Below are positions 1 through 10,993 of a stretch of 64,000 nt of DNA, piece after piece. The translations under genes and the position numbers were made by a program. The stretch comes from [Phialemoniopsis] sp. UDSM-2020 (taxonomy: Eukaryota; Ascomycota; Sordariomycetes; Thyridiales; Thyridiaceae). The stretch covers positions 5,084,001 through 5,148,000 of the forward strand of contig JAEILZ010000003.1 in the NCBI GenBank assembly GCA_018873225.1. Direction: 5' to 3'. A model generated the notes under the pieces. The model ran no database searches, was not told the DNA's origin, and saw only the letters and a program-made list of their open reading frames with translations. How positions within the stretch are numbered: position 1 is the first letter of the stretch; each line of letters starts with the position of its first letter.

Positions 1-439
1 TTCTAATCTACTTACTCGCCATAGAACGGACGAGATTCCAGTCGGACGCCCGGAGGGACTTCTGTTTTTCACATGGGTGGTCGAGGGTTGACTCGGATTT
101 TGAATCATTCCATGGGCTCCACTCTTCACCGATGTTCGCCGAGATCTCGGCGAGCTGACATTTCTGCCCGATTGAGAACCCGCTGTGAATCACCGCCGCT
201 TGATTTAAGACCAACAACGGGCACTAATCAGAACTACATGAGTAAAGTACGACTGGGCTTTTCGCATCTTCGTAATCATTTGAAAGTCATTGCTATAAAA
301 CCCCGAGTGTAAATCAAATACGCTCCCAAGCTCGACCCCCTATATCATGTTCATGCCAGGATTGTCTAAGAAATCTTTTGATCGACGGGCTACCCGACGT
401 AGTGCTATGAGGGAACGACTTTCCGGACGGCCCTCATTG
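1..439. other. Left-edge intergenic DNA
   Basis: No reading frame with coding character or homology I recognise. It lies downstream of the amidase stop and may include its 3' untranslated region. Confidence 0.5.
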
Positions 440-2449
440 TCATGTCTTGGACGTGTTGCATCTTGTCAGAATCTTCAGAGTCGGCATGACACAATGCTGA
501 GACTGTGCCTGAACCTGAGTTAGTTGCTCAAATGCATAGGCCAGACCGATGAGTTTTTCATCATCCCATTTACGTCCTAGAAAGGTAAGTGAGAATCTAA
601 CCGGTAACGTTAGCAACTCATGTGTCAATAGACGGTGGTGTAATGGGATATTAACATGCGGGATGTTGGGCCCCTTGGAGACCTTCCCAAAGGCCGTCAG
701 AAAGACCACCTTGTCAGACGGGTAAAAGCCGATGGGGACAACTACCGCTGGATTCTGCCCAAGATCGTAAGGGGCGTCGCCAGTAGTGGGAACGACAAGC
801 GCGTCGCATCCCATATCAACAAGGAGTTTCTTGATGGCATTGCCCTGGTGAATCATTTTATCGAGTGCCGCCTTGAACTCCTTTGAGGAGCTGTCAAATT
901 GTTCATCTCTTGCTGCCTCGAACCAGTCCAGCCCATACCTTTCCGTCTTTTCGCCAGGTGTTTGTTTCATGAACTCGATCAAGCCTGCAAGGGTAGTAAT
1001 GTTGTGGGGATTGACTGCAAGGCTGCGGAAGTAGGACTCGAGTCCTGGGCCGGTCAGTATTTCAATAGCAGGGTTGTTTGAATCATGGCATGCGCGTCTT
1101 ACCTTCTTTGAGGAGAACATTGCCCGGCATTGGATCTCTGATAGACTTGTTTGGATCCCAGTCCTCGAAATCGATGTTCCGCCTGACCTCAGCCCCGGCT
1201 GCTTCCATGACACCGAGTGCCTGTTCTAAGGCCACGACGACATCTCGATGCGCATATGTGTCAAGCAACCGTTGGGAGACCTGTGTGAGTGTCAGAGATG
1301 GTACCAGATCAGAAGGCTCCGCTTGATTTGTACTGCTATCTTGGCTCCGTGCAAGGCATCTGTCCGACAGGCGCTCTCGAAGTCTGGCATTGATCGAAAA
1401 GGTATCGATTCTGTCGCAGAATCCAATAAACATTGGCCTAGAGATGTGAGCGTTCTATGAAACGAAGTCGCATAGATCAGATCGAAAAACGCACCGGCTA
1501 TCGCATCCAAGAGCGTAGCTCCATCTTTGACCGTTCTCGTTATGGTGCCGACTGAGTCTTTGTGCTTTGAAACGCCAATCACTCCAGCTCGAGAAACAAG
1601 CCCTACTGTTGGCTTGAGGCCAATTACCCCGTTGTTCTGCGAGGGGTAAGTAATGCTTCCCCATGTCTACAACTGCGTTAGTGCTGTTGACACATTGGCT
1701 GTGTTACGATAAGGTGCCACTCACCTCACCAGCTATCGTTGCAGGTGCCAGACCGATGGAAGCAGCAACAGCACATCCCGATGAAGATCCCTGAGGGTCC
1801 TGGTCCGAGTAGAAAGGTCCAACACATTGTCCACTGGTAGCGGACCATCCACTGGGCACTTTGCCAGACCTCGCATAGCTCCACTCCGACATCGTGCCCT
1901 TTCCTAGGATTATGGCGCCGGCCTCGCGCAGGCTTTTCACCACTGTAGCCTCAACAGACGGACGCGAACCGACCAAGGCAAGAGAGCCAGCTAGAATGAT
2001 CCAGTGTGTCAGAGGGATGATGTTATGTGAAGGACCAGCATGACTCGCCTGTTGTCTCCATTTTGTCCAGGGTTGCCATCGACTCCTTGATTAGAATTGG
2101 AATGCCATGGAGGTTCCTGTCGAACAAGTCTTGTCAATTATGTGAATTTACAGTGAAGAGACGGAAAGGCAGCTGGAGAAACCCTCGGGAGATACCAGAC
2201 GCCCTATCCTGATCGCAGGCTGCGGCATCGGCAATAGCATCGGGGTTGATCTGCGCGATGGCACGCACAAACCCGTTGACTTGTTCAATGCGTGCGATAT
2301 ATGCCTAACTCCATTGTTAGATGTCAATGCAAAACTATCCGGTTCTGTCCTCACGACGGTGATTGTTAGTGTACTTGAGCAAGCTGCTTGCTAGTGACCT
2401 CACCGCTCTCCAGTGCGGCTCTCAGTTCTTCTAAGGTGGGCGCGTGCAT
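440..2449 (-). CDS. Amidase-signature hydrolase, 8 exons
   Basis: Amidase signature (AS) family enzyme, predicted to hydrolyse a C-N amide bond; substrate unknown. Splicing 2375-2449, 2183-2304, 2049-2116, 1725-1990, 1495-1666, 1334-1437, 1103-1280 and 440-1044 gives an uninterrupted 529-residue protein, normal for fungal AS enzymes. The Ser-cisSer-Lys triad can be read: Lys in GIPILIKES (exon 3), Ser in QGSSSGCAVA (exon 4) and Ser in TWGSITYPSQNNG (exon 5). The start is the first ATG, giving MHAPTLEELRAAL, a usual AS N-terminal helix. The intron at 1991-2048 has a GC donor; the other six are GT-AG. No signal peptide is seen, so it is probably cytosolic. It stands apart from the cluster to its right. 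Confidence 0.88.
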
Positions 2450-2939
2450 GTTGTCAGAAGTTCCACGTGGTGTCTCTTCAAGGTGAGGATTGACCCATTC
2501 GGTGGTGAAGCGATTGTGAGAAAATATCACAGTTTACGTGACAGAAATGTCGAGATGGGCGAACGGGCGAGGGGGCGCTTAAATGGAAAGTACAAAGCGG
2601 ATTCGGAGACCAAGAGCTATTACCACGCTCCAGGGAACGACGGGTGATGGGCAAGGCGTAATTCTCTTGCCGAAGAAAGCATATGAATTCATTTCTGATT
2701 ATCAAATTGTAGTGTGAGATAAGTCAGACAGATGAATGGCGGTGGGATGGGGGCTTATCAGTTTTCTTCTCTTTTCTGACAATGCCTTGATGAAGTAAGT
2801 CCTCAGAAGTGTGGCCGAACAAATGCGCTCTTCATCCTCATCACTGATCCTATTCACTTCTGTCTGACGCATGATCAAGTATCAACGGTACATTGCAATT
2901 ATATACTTCAACTACGCGAAAGTGCTTTAACCTCAGAGC
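2450..2939. other. Amidase 5' flank
   Basis: Upstream region of the amidase. No conserved coding frame or clear repeat is visible. Confidence 0.4.
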
Positions 2940-3075
2940 GGCAAGCGATGCTGACTTTAACCCTGAAGCGGATGACAAGCGTGGTGGAGAGGTCAAGATT
3001 GAGCTTGTTAATACGTGCTGTTTCGCAGCTATTGTGCGATGTCAAACCGCGAAGCAATCCGATCTACCACCTTGA
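2940..3075 (-). pseudogene. Relic of a GH106 rhamnosidase C-terminus
   Basis: The minus strand aligns with the last part of the intact GH106 gene (about 3970-4075). Shared peptides include ASRFDI, LRN, NKL and DLSTTL. By eye about three quarters of the bases match over roughly 100 nt. The conserved Trp codon of the TQWLRN stretch is TAG here, and a 3-nt insertion precedes NKL. Similarity fades on both sides, so only a tail fragment remains. The TGG to TAG change is a G-to-A (C-to-T on the other strand) transition, compatible with but not proof of repeat-induced point mutation. Confidence 0.75.
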
Positions 3076-3159
3076 ATCAGGCTTCAAAAAGCCTATGCCA
3101 ATAATTGACTACCCAGGAAGTCCGAATGTCCTTTGACCCTCTTATCGTAGGTTCTCGTG

Positions 3160-3769
3160 CTATGAATCCGGCGATAATCTTTGTAGCTTGAGTGCTTCAA
3201 CAGATGCCCAGGCCTGGATGATTGAAGCCACGCACGACACCAGTGACAACACAAAGACAACAAGCGCAATCCAAAACGTGTAATACTGGTGCGGGTTCCG
3301 CCGGTCTATCCAGAGTTGCCTCCAGCTATCTGGCGGCGCAAGGTAGACTTCTTCGTAGAGCTCACCGAGACGTTCTCTCCAGTAGCTGAACCCGGCCAGG
3401 TCTAGGCGGCATGGGCCTTGGAAGGGCGCTTGATGATGGAAACGTTTCCCATGTCTCTTTAGAAAGTTCTGGGTGGCGGTATCCCAATGGGGGAACAGCA
3501 TATTCAGAGAAGCAATTGTCTCTCTCAGTAACCCTGGTGGCAAGATATCACTAATAAGATCGTCCATCAGCCTCGGTGACAATTGTATTTGATAGGATCA
3601 GGGCTTACCCTTTCCCATTCGTTGTACCAGAAGCCTGAAGGTGTCCTACAAGAAAATCCTTATAAGGGAACACCCACAAGACTTTTGACCTTTCTTCTAG
3701 CCGGAGGTGGTTTTCTAAGCTCTCCGTCCACTTGATTTTGAGGCCGCAGAGCCTTTCCATGATCGCAAA
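3160..3769 (-). pseudogene. Truncated fungal membrane-protein gene
   Basis: Two frames read as one protein: 3609-3769 (from MERLCGLKIKW) and 3160-3571, ending in one transmembrane helix (about 20 residues around FWIALVVFVLSLVSC). They join in frame only across a 37-nt GT...AG segment (3572-3608), shorter than any other intron here. Upstream of MERLCG the frame closes at a TAA near 3790. The sequence resembles the C-terminal half of uncharacterised fungal proteins ending in a C-terminal membrane anchor, so the N-terminal half appears lost. It could also be a short live gene. No function can be assigned. Confidence 0.5.
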
Positions 3770-3873
3770 TACATTCAGCCTTGACCTTTATTGAAAGGCA
3801 ACCACTTCCAACACACAGCTTATCCCAAGGCTTGCAATGAATGTAGACACTTTGAACACAGTGGCAAGAATGC

Positions 3874-6864
3874 TCAGTTTACATACTGCTGTCTGAAGGG
3901 CTGTAGCGAAGCAGCTGTCAGCCCGTAGTCTTGTCTCCTTTGCTGGTAAATAGACGGCTCAAGGACTCTAAGTCGGTTGAAGAGTGTAGTGGAAAGGTCA
4001 ATGTCGAGCTTGTTAGTGCCGTTTCGCAGCCATTGTGTGATGTCAAATCGCGATGCAAGCTGATCCACTGGCGGCAACTTTTGGTCATTGACGCTCAGAC
4101 GGAACGAGCCATTGAACTTCTGGATATCCAGATAGGCGCCCAGGCCTTCACCAGCAGCCGCGTCAGCGGTATCTAGATCGAATATCGTGGAGTATGTGGC
4201 ATTTCCAGAAACGTCCTTCAGACCGTCAATATCAGCCCATCGCTGGAGTGACGTGAGATTGAATGCATGACGGATGTGCACAGTCTCGGTGACGTTGACT
4301 CGGCCCGATCCGTCCGCTGGCTCCCAGCTGTCGACAGTGAGGGACCACTTGGTGAGGTTCAACTCTGAGGGGACGTTGTCAACCTTGAAGTCCTTCTTGG
4401 TTCCGTTGTTCAAAGTCACCGAATAAGTGCCAGATTTGGAATTCCGTGCTACCAGGCGGTTGTCCTTTGGATCACGAACGATTGTGTCGGCAGTAGAGTT
4501 GACAACATGAGGCAGGCTGTTGCACCCGGTAGCTGGCACGAGGGTCACAATGATTGACGATCCTGCCTCGAGATTGACGGGGAACTCAAGTCGACCATCC
4601 TCAGTGATAGAGTAGTGGGGAAGGACGGTAACGTTGCTGGACCAGGAGTTAAGTTGAACGGGTACAGATTTGGTGTGACGGAGCGGAACGGAGACCATCT
4701 GGTTGACGCTGGTGCTAGTCGAATTTGCCGTGAAATAGAAATGGTCAAAGTCGCCTTCTTGACGGTGAATACCAATCAAAGGTGATGGGTCGTAGCGGAC
4801 TGCAGGCTTCAGCTTGAGTTTCTCCAGTGCACCAGGGATGTCGTCGGCGACGTCAACAGCCACGACATTGTCTAACGCCATCATGTTCTTGATAATGGAC
4901 GTGACTGATGTGTTGCCCTTGGGATTCAAGCCCCATGCCGTGGCATCGCTCCAGTTGCCAACGAAGAGAATGGGCAATCCTTCCTTGGCAAACGAGTAGA
5001 GCTGGGTAGCATCCTCGACAGGGAGCGAGGCATTGTTCCCGAATGCTTCCTCAGCTGAGAGTGCAATGAGGCTAAAGTTGCCAGCCTCTGGTGCAAACCT
5101 TCCATTCTCGACTTGGGAGGTGTTCAGCTTCAGCAAGCTTCCGTCAATGTACACGGCGCTCCAGCCCTCCATGGCTCCTTTGCTGGTGAAGTAGGGTCCG
5201 CGGTACGCCACCTTTGCGGATCCAGTCGGACGGTACATGGCAACGTCAAATTTGGCAACACCACGCTGCAGAATGAATTGGGTACGAGCCATGTAGTCTG
5301 TCCAGTCTTGAACATGGCGCCAGATTGGGTGACGAGGGCCCCAAGAGTCTGAGTAGCCATACTTGCCCTCGTACAGACCAAATGCGGTCCAGCCAGGCCA
5401 AAGTGCCGTCGGTGCCCAGATGTACGAGTAGCCGTGAAGGATGTTCTGGTTGACACCAGCAGCAAACTGTGGGTTGACGGTCCGTGTAATCTCCACCCAG
5501 GTAGTCTGGTAGGCGTGCTCTCTGTAACCACCGAGCTCGTTCGAGAACCTCTGTTTGCCGGCTAAATTGACGGCGCCAGCAATAGCGCGGAAGTTGTCAA
5601 TCTCCTGGACCTTCGAGTTGTACTCGAAACCAAGGGCTTCGCCTTCTGGGATATCGGAGACGCTGTCTGCGCGCATTCCGTCGAGTTGAGAGATGCTGTC
5701 GTATGCCTGGACTCTGTAGTCCCACCCGTGGCTGTTGACCCACTGCTTCAGCGTCTCAACGTGATTCTCGACGAACATGTCACTGAGAGTCAGCCAGTAG
5801 TCGTTTAGGGCGTGGGACTGGATCTCGGAGTCCTCGAACTCGAACAGATAGTTGTCATCCACCCAAGTAGTGATTGCAGGCAGTACCTCGTTCACGTCAT
5901 AGCCGCGGCGCTCCTTGAACTCCTCGTTGAACTTCGGTGACCAGAATTGACGTGATACCAGCTCGAGAGAATCTTCCATGAAGGCGGTAGGCATCTTGGA
6001 CAGCTCAGACAAGATCTTCTCTGAGAGAATATGGTCCTCCCAGTAGTCAATGACAGCCTGGGCTCCCTCCTTGCTGAAGTGATCAACTGCGTAGGCTGTA
6101 GGGGTTGAGTGCGGGTAGTCCTCAGGCTGCTCGCCAGTTCCTCGCCACCATGTTGAATAGATTAGCCAGGTTCCTTCATCTGGCGGTGTGAAGGTAACAT
6201 TGCCGTCCTTGACTTTGTCTGATAGATCGATCTGCGAGCCATACTCGAGGCGGACGGGGTTGGAGTGCGGATTTCTGCTGTCGTTGAGCCTCCAAGCATG
6301 AACAGAGTTGAGAGTCCGATTGTGTACGGCAGGGTCGGCTGCAAAGTACGGCGGAGGTAGCGGAGCATTGTATTCTTTCCCACCTTCGGTGAAGGCATAG
6401 CCCATGATGATTTCTTTCATAGCCGCATAATGATCAGCGTCAATTGAGGGAACGGCGGCAGGCCAGGACGGGCCGAAGGCAGTGTCATGAACCAAGCCTC
6501 TCTCGTTTGTCGTCTCGAGAGCCGCGATGAATGCATCGATCCATGGCTGCGAACCCCATCCATTCGTCTCTGTCTGGATATCTGTTCCTGTCTCGATGCT
6601 GTGGTGTGCATCCTGAATCTCGACGCCGCCGAATCCGCCATCGGCAATCTCGTGTGCCTCCTTGCGGATCTCATCGAGGTCGACTGCACCGTGTGGCCAC
6701 CACCAGCGAATGTACGGCCTGAAATGGGTCGGCGGACTGACAAAGCCAGACAGGAGCTCGTAAGAAGCGTTTGAAGCTCCTATCGAAGCCAGCAAAGAGG
6801 TGATGCTTGACTAGGAAAAGAGTTAGTTATGTTCGCAAGCTGGGCAATTGGTGGCACTTACCAT
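3874..6864 (-). CDS. GH106 family alpha-L-rhamnosidase, secreted
   Basis: Glycoside hydrolase of the GH106 type, expected to release terminal alpha-L-rhamnose from plant glycosides or polysaccharides. The family N-terminus is clear: PP..FRPYIRWWWPHGAVD near residue 30 and GGFGGVEIQDAHH near 55. The protein is about 979 residues, usual for the family, with many N-x-S/T sequons fitting a secreted enzyme. The large exon is 3874-6810. A plausible start is the ATG at 6862-6864, an exon holding only that codon, followed by a 51-nt GT-AG intron. This adds MSSITSLLASIGASNA, a short weakly hydrophobic leader that could be a signal peptide. A decayed paralogous tail lies at 2940-3075. It is divergent from the dioxygenase at 7739. 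Confidence 0.9.
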
Positions 6865-6979
6865 ATTGAGAGTTAGAGAAGCTCCTTGCCGCTACCGTAG
6901 CCAAGAGAGGACGAGGCCGTGTCTAACCCGGCAGACTCGGGGGCTTTTGAACATGTTTCCATGGTTGAGCCCCTCGCGC

Positions 6980-7003
6980 CGGATGCCGGGTACCGGGTAA
7001 CGG
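6980..7003. promoter_or_regulatory. Four CGG triplets at 7-bp period
   Basis: CGG begins at 6980, 6987, 6994 and 7001, each separated by 4 bp, about 116-140 bp upstream of the rhamnosidase ATG. CGG triplets are half-sites of Zn2Cys6 regulators. A direct-repeat array with constant spacing is unlikely by chance and suggests a regulator binding site. Identity of the regulator is unknown. Confidence 0.5.
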
Positions 7004-7064
7004 GCCATCACTATGCGGTGACAAGCAGAAACTGTCGCCATGTTCGCTACAGACGTAGACCGAA

Positions 7065-7076
7065 CCCCATGCGGGG
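7065..7076. promoter_or_regulatory. CCCC-ATGC-GGGG inverted element
   Basis: CCCCATGCGGGG, about 200 bp upstream of the rhamnosidase ATG. It is related to CCCCATGGGG palindromes at 10994 and 20733, which also lie in promoters of this gene group. It contains GCGGGG, which fits the CreA/Mig1 consensus SYGGRG. Confidence 0.4.
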
Positions 7077-7738
7077 AGATGAGGAGAAGGACGATGATCT
7101 CAAAGAAACGGGGACTGGCGCGGTCATCATCATGGTCTCTGAGCTTTAGACCCTGCTAGCAGCTGTGACCTCGACCCCGTACCCCAGCACCGACAATTTT
7201 GGCGTCGGCGTGACTCCGCAAGTTCAGCCTTTTTATCGCCAACTTTCGGCCATTTGCCCGAGAATAGTCGTAGTAACCCCAGGATCGACACTTGAACTTG
7301 CCCAAAGTTCTCCACCTATTAGTCTCATTTTGACGTGCACTGCTCGTTTGAATACTGTACCGAATTATCGGTTGCAAATGACATATTGAGAGGAGAACCG
7401 AAAAGAAACTTTATGTGTTCAAGCCGTGTCACAACATCTCAATGACGATTGTCAAATGCATAGTTTATTGTCCAATTTCTGCCTTCAATGCCATGGCTTG
7501 GCGCACTCATGAGGTAGGCGGTGTGAGTGTCGATTCGAGATCCGATGTGGCTGTTTCCGGCCTCATTTTTCGGGCCTTGGCCACATGTCCTCTGTAGTCA
7601 GCGGCTTATTTCGACGTCATCAAAACATGGAGTCACAGTTTGACGGAGGCAGGCAACAGCAATATATCACAAGCCTGAACGCGTTCAAATATCAATTCAA
7701 ATTCCCTATACCACAACTGTGAGCACATCGCAAGAAAC

Positions 7739-8695
7739 ATGTTGGCAAGGCAAAGCGTTGCGTCCGCAATGCTGCGCAGCTCCATCGCGCAGAGTCAAGC
7801 GAGGCGCTTCTCTCGCTTCAGCCGCAGCGCACCGACCGCCGACATACTCAATGCGCTCAACACCGATGGCTGTGTGGTGGTGAAGTCCATGTTCAGCGAT
7901 TCACAGATCGCACGTTTCAATGCCGACATGGACAAAGCTCTGGCCAAGGTCGCTGCTGGGAAGCCAGCCAACGCCAACGACGACCCTCTACCGGATGGTG
8001 CGGACGGCATGGTCTTTGGGCAGAACACGAAACGGTTAGGCGACCTCTTGAATGCCAGCCCGACCTGGCGCGAGGAGATGATTGACAACGACGTGATGCA
8101 TCAAGTCGCCGAGGATTCGCTCAAGGATCTCGGGGGCTACTGGCTCAGCACGGCGCAGATGATCGAGATCGGTCCGGGTAGCAACGCGACGCCTCTTCAC
8201 GCGGACGGCTCTGGCTGGTGGCCTTTCTGGAGCTTCGGGGACAAGTGGAATCCGGAATATGCACTCAACTTCCTCATCGCCGCCACAGACACGACGAAGG
8301 AGAACGGCGCGACGGGCGTGGCCAGGGGCAGCCACAAGTACAAGTTCTCAGAAGTGACGAGCGACTCGACGTTCGGTTTCTGCAAATATCCGGACGAACA
8401 GGTGGAACAGATCGAACTCAAAGCGGGTGACTGCTTGATCCTCGGTAGCAGGATCGTGCACCGAGGGGAGAAGAACCACACGACCGATCAGTACAGGAGA
8501 ATTCTGAGCTGCACCGTTGTCAGCTCTACTCTCACACCTGAGGAAGCTCACCCATTGACCATCGACCGGGAGGTGGCCAAGACCATGTCGGAGCGAGTGA
8601 AGAACTTCACGGGGTTCCGGAGCCACAAAACTACACTCGGGCCTAACGTCTGGCAAGATCATAAAGCCGATCTCAAGACAACTCTGGGCTTCTAA
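7739..8695 (+). CDS. Phytanoyl-CoA dioxygenase (PhyH) family protein
   Basis: Non-heme Fe(II)/2-oxoglutarate dioxygenase of the PhyH superfamily; these hydroxylate or otherwise oxidise small molecules. Single exon, 318 residues. The iron ligands can be read as H-x-D in PLHADGSG (about residue 158) and the distal His in SRIVHRGEKNH (about 241), followed by YRR, where an Arg binds 2-oxoglutarate. The first 30 residues are Ser/Arg/Ala-rich without acidic residues (MLARQSVASAMLRSS), like a mitochondrial presequence. Substrate is not predictable; fungal relatives occur both in secondary metabolism and in catabolism. It is convergent with the flavocytochrome gene, with 134 bp between stops. Confidence 0.88.
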   Translation: MLARQSVASAMLRSSIAQSQARRFSRFSRSAPTADILNALNTDGCVVVKSMFSDSQIARFNADMDKALAKVAAGKPANANDDPLPDGADGMVFGQNTKRLGDLLNASPTWREEMIDNDVMHQVAEDSLKDLGGYWLSTAQMIEIGPGSNATPLHADGSGWWPFWSFGDKWNPEYALNFLIAATDTTKENGATGVARGSHKYKFSEVTSDSTFGFCKYPDEQVEQIELKAGDCLILGSRIVHRGEKNHTTDQYRRILSCTVVSSTLTPEEAHPLTIDREVAKTMSERVKNFTGFRSHKTTLGPNVWQDHKADLKTTLGF

Positions 8696-8829
8696 ACCCT
8701 GCCTGTAAAGCATAACGCTGAATTTGTATTCTATGTATCCCACTCAAACTCCTTTCACACCGTTTGCATCATGCCCGAGCTTGATAGATCGGAATAGCCT
8801 GAAACCCGTCGAAGCCTTTCTCGTGGGGA

Positions 8830-10526
8830 TTAAAGCCGTGCTCGAGGGCCGTTCATGTATCTCAAGCCAGAAGTCTCAACCTGAGAAAAATCACTTTCTT
8901 AGCGTCTGAATGTCAACATGGAATACAGGGAAACATACATGTGAGAAGTTGATCTCGTCAATGGCGGTCACACCAAGAAGTGCCATCGTTGTCTCGACCT
9001 CGTGTTTCAAGATCTCAATCGCCTTGTTGACACCACGCTCGCCGAGCACCAACGAGTACAGAAACGACCGGCCGAGGCCCACGCTCCGAGCACCCAGGGC
9101 AAGTGCTTTGACGACATCGGAGCCTCTCCTGACCCCTCCGTCGACGATGACATCACACTTGTCAAAGACTTCAGGACAGTGAGCTCGTATTTCGAGGAGT
9201 GTGTCAACCGCCGAGGGCGATCCATCCAGCTGACGGCCGCCATGATTTGACAGCCAGGGATGGGCACCATGCTTCATGCAAAGCTCGGCATCTTCCCAAC
9301 ACTGTATGCCTTTGACGGCAATGGGAAGGTCGGTCAGGCCTCGAAGCCACTTGACAGCGGTAGGCCAGTCAAAGCTGGACCATACTGGCCTGTTCATGTT
9401 GTTAGCCATAGACCAAGAGTTGTCACCAATGAGACTTACGGTCGCTTGACGGTTGGGGCCTTGGCGAAGGATGCCGTCCCAGCCTCGGCGCCATCTTCCT
9501 CCTCCTCATCGTCGTCCTCCTCTTCCGCGATGCTTACGCGAATATCACGTTCCCTCTTGCCCGGTCGAATCGCATCGACTGTCAGCGCGAAGGCCTTGTA
9601 CCCGAGAGCAATCGCCTCCCTGACCTCCTTCTCGGACTCGGCGAGATCTGCCTTGACGTAGATCTGCCAGAAAAGCGACTGCGACGGGAGCTTGGCACCC
9701 GCCATCTGCTCTTTCGTGCATCCAGCGTTGTTACATACGCAGTGTAGTATGCCATGTTTTCCGGCGGCTCGTGTGAGGCCTACCTCACCCTCTGAATGGG
9801 CGAGCTTTCCGCCGCCCGCGGGACATATCAGAAACGGGGCTGCGAATTTGGCTCCCAGAATCGTACACGATAGATCCACTCGCTCGATCGGCTTCAAAAC
9901 ACGTGGTCGGAAACGAATGGCCTTCCAACTGTCTCGATTCCACCTTATGGCTTGTTCGTCTTCGGCACCCGTTGCAAAGACTGCAGTACAGTTAGCCCTT
10001 GTGTGTTATCTCGAAGTGGCCATGGGCGTCAACCTACAAGCGAAATGTCGTGGTGTAAGAATTTGTGAAGCAGCGACTTCGAAGTCGTCTAGACTAATGA
10101 TGGATGATAGCTTTGGTCTTCTTGATTTCGATGTCAGGGCTTTTGGTTGGGCTGTTTTGTTGTTTGCTTTGTTTTCTGTGCCCGAGACAGGGCCCAACAC
10201 CTGACTATCATGCGACGTGGTTTAGTAGTCCGCTGCTAGAGTTGGGGATAGACCCGTCCTACCTCGATTGCATGTACTTCTCCAGAGTGCCGTCAGGATG
10301 CACAGGAACGAATGCATCGGTGGCATCCTTCCCAGCATATCGGAGGATCACCGAGTCCCCGCCGGGATGCTCGTCCAGGAATTCTGTTACATCGTAGACT
10401 TTGCTCTCGATGATTACCCAACAGCTATCTCTAGATGCATGCTTCTTCACTTCAGACCTACGCATACATTAGACTCGGCTCTCTACACGATTGGCGGAGG
10501 ATGTAGCTTGCTCACCTGGTGAGCAT
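8830..10526 (-). CDS. Flavocytochrome b2-like 2-hydroxyacid dehydrogenase
   Basis: Cytochrome b5 heme domain fused to an FMN-dependent alpha-hydroxyacid dehydrogenase, the layout of L-lactate dehydrogenase (cytochrome b2); the exact 2-hydroxyacid is unknown. Splicing 10516-10526, 10263-10457, 10038-10204, 9440-9980, 8939-9389 and 8830-8880 gives 471 residues with no break. Heme-binding HPGG lies at about residue 36. FMN-domain landmarks are [11 protein letters not shown], the active-site [10 protein letters not shown] and [19 protein letters not shown] very acidic insert ([11 protein letters not shown]) sits in the loop of the barrel that is protease-sensitive in yeast cytochrome b2. The first exon encodes only MLT plus two bases. 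No strong mitochondrial leader is seen, so location is uncertain. It shares a 702-bp divergent promoter with the hydrolase. Confidence 0.88.
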
Positions 10527-10924
10527 TATGCCTTGAACACGACCACAACGGGCACACTTCGAGACTTGCCGCTTACAGCTTGTGTGAACATACGACTCCT
10601 CCAAAGAAGCTCAATGTTGCACAGATATTGCGTAAGCCTCGAGAAGCCGCCTTCTTGCTGTTCACCAGACGCAGAGCGGTCAGCACCCCAGACCAAGGAA
10701 ACCTAGCTTCGGATATGTGCCGAGTGCAGCAGTGCATTAGCCTACTCCGCATCGGCCAGGATTCTGGAAAGGCCCATGCTATCTTTCTCAATTTCAGTTA
10801 TGTAATTGCTCCAAGTATCTAGTCCTATCTGGCCCCTGCCACTCCGGGAAACGTTATCAAGAAGCTAAACTATCGACGTAGTCGTCTTTACCTGTTTGGC
10901 ATGGCGATGTGGAGAGGATCGGCA

Positions 10925-10943
10925 TTCGGTAGGGCCGACCGAA
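10925..10943. promoter_or_regulatory. TTCGGT-N7-ACCGAA inverted repeat (CGG-N9-CCG)
   Basis: A 6-bp perfect inverted repeat with CGG (10927) and CCG (10939) spaced 9 bp apart, the form of a dimeric Zn2Cys6 regulator site. A second, weaker CGG-N8-CCG occurs at 10972-10985. Both lie between the flavocytochrome and hydrolase genes. Confidence 0.45.
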
Positions 10944-10993
10944 CGCCGAACCCCCCGCAGATACGACATGTCGGTCCCATACCCGACGGAAAT

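Larger units (their letters stand above)
6865..7738. other. Divergent promoter region, rhamnosidase/dioxygenase
   Basis: 874 bp between two divergently transcribed genes. It holds the CGG array and the CCCC-ATGC-GGGG element listed separately. No coding frame is supported. Confidence 0.6.
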
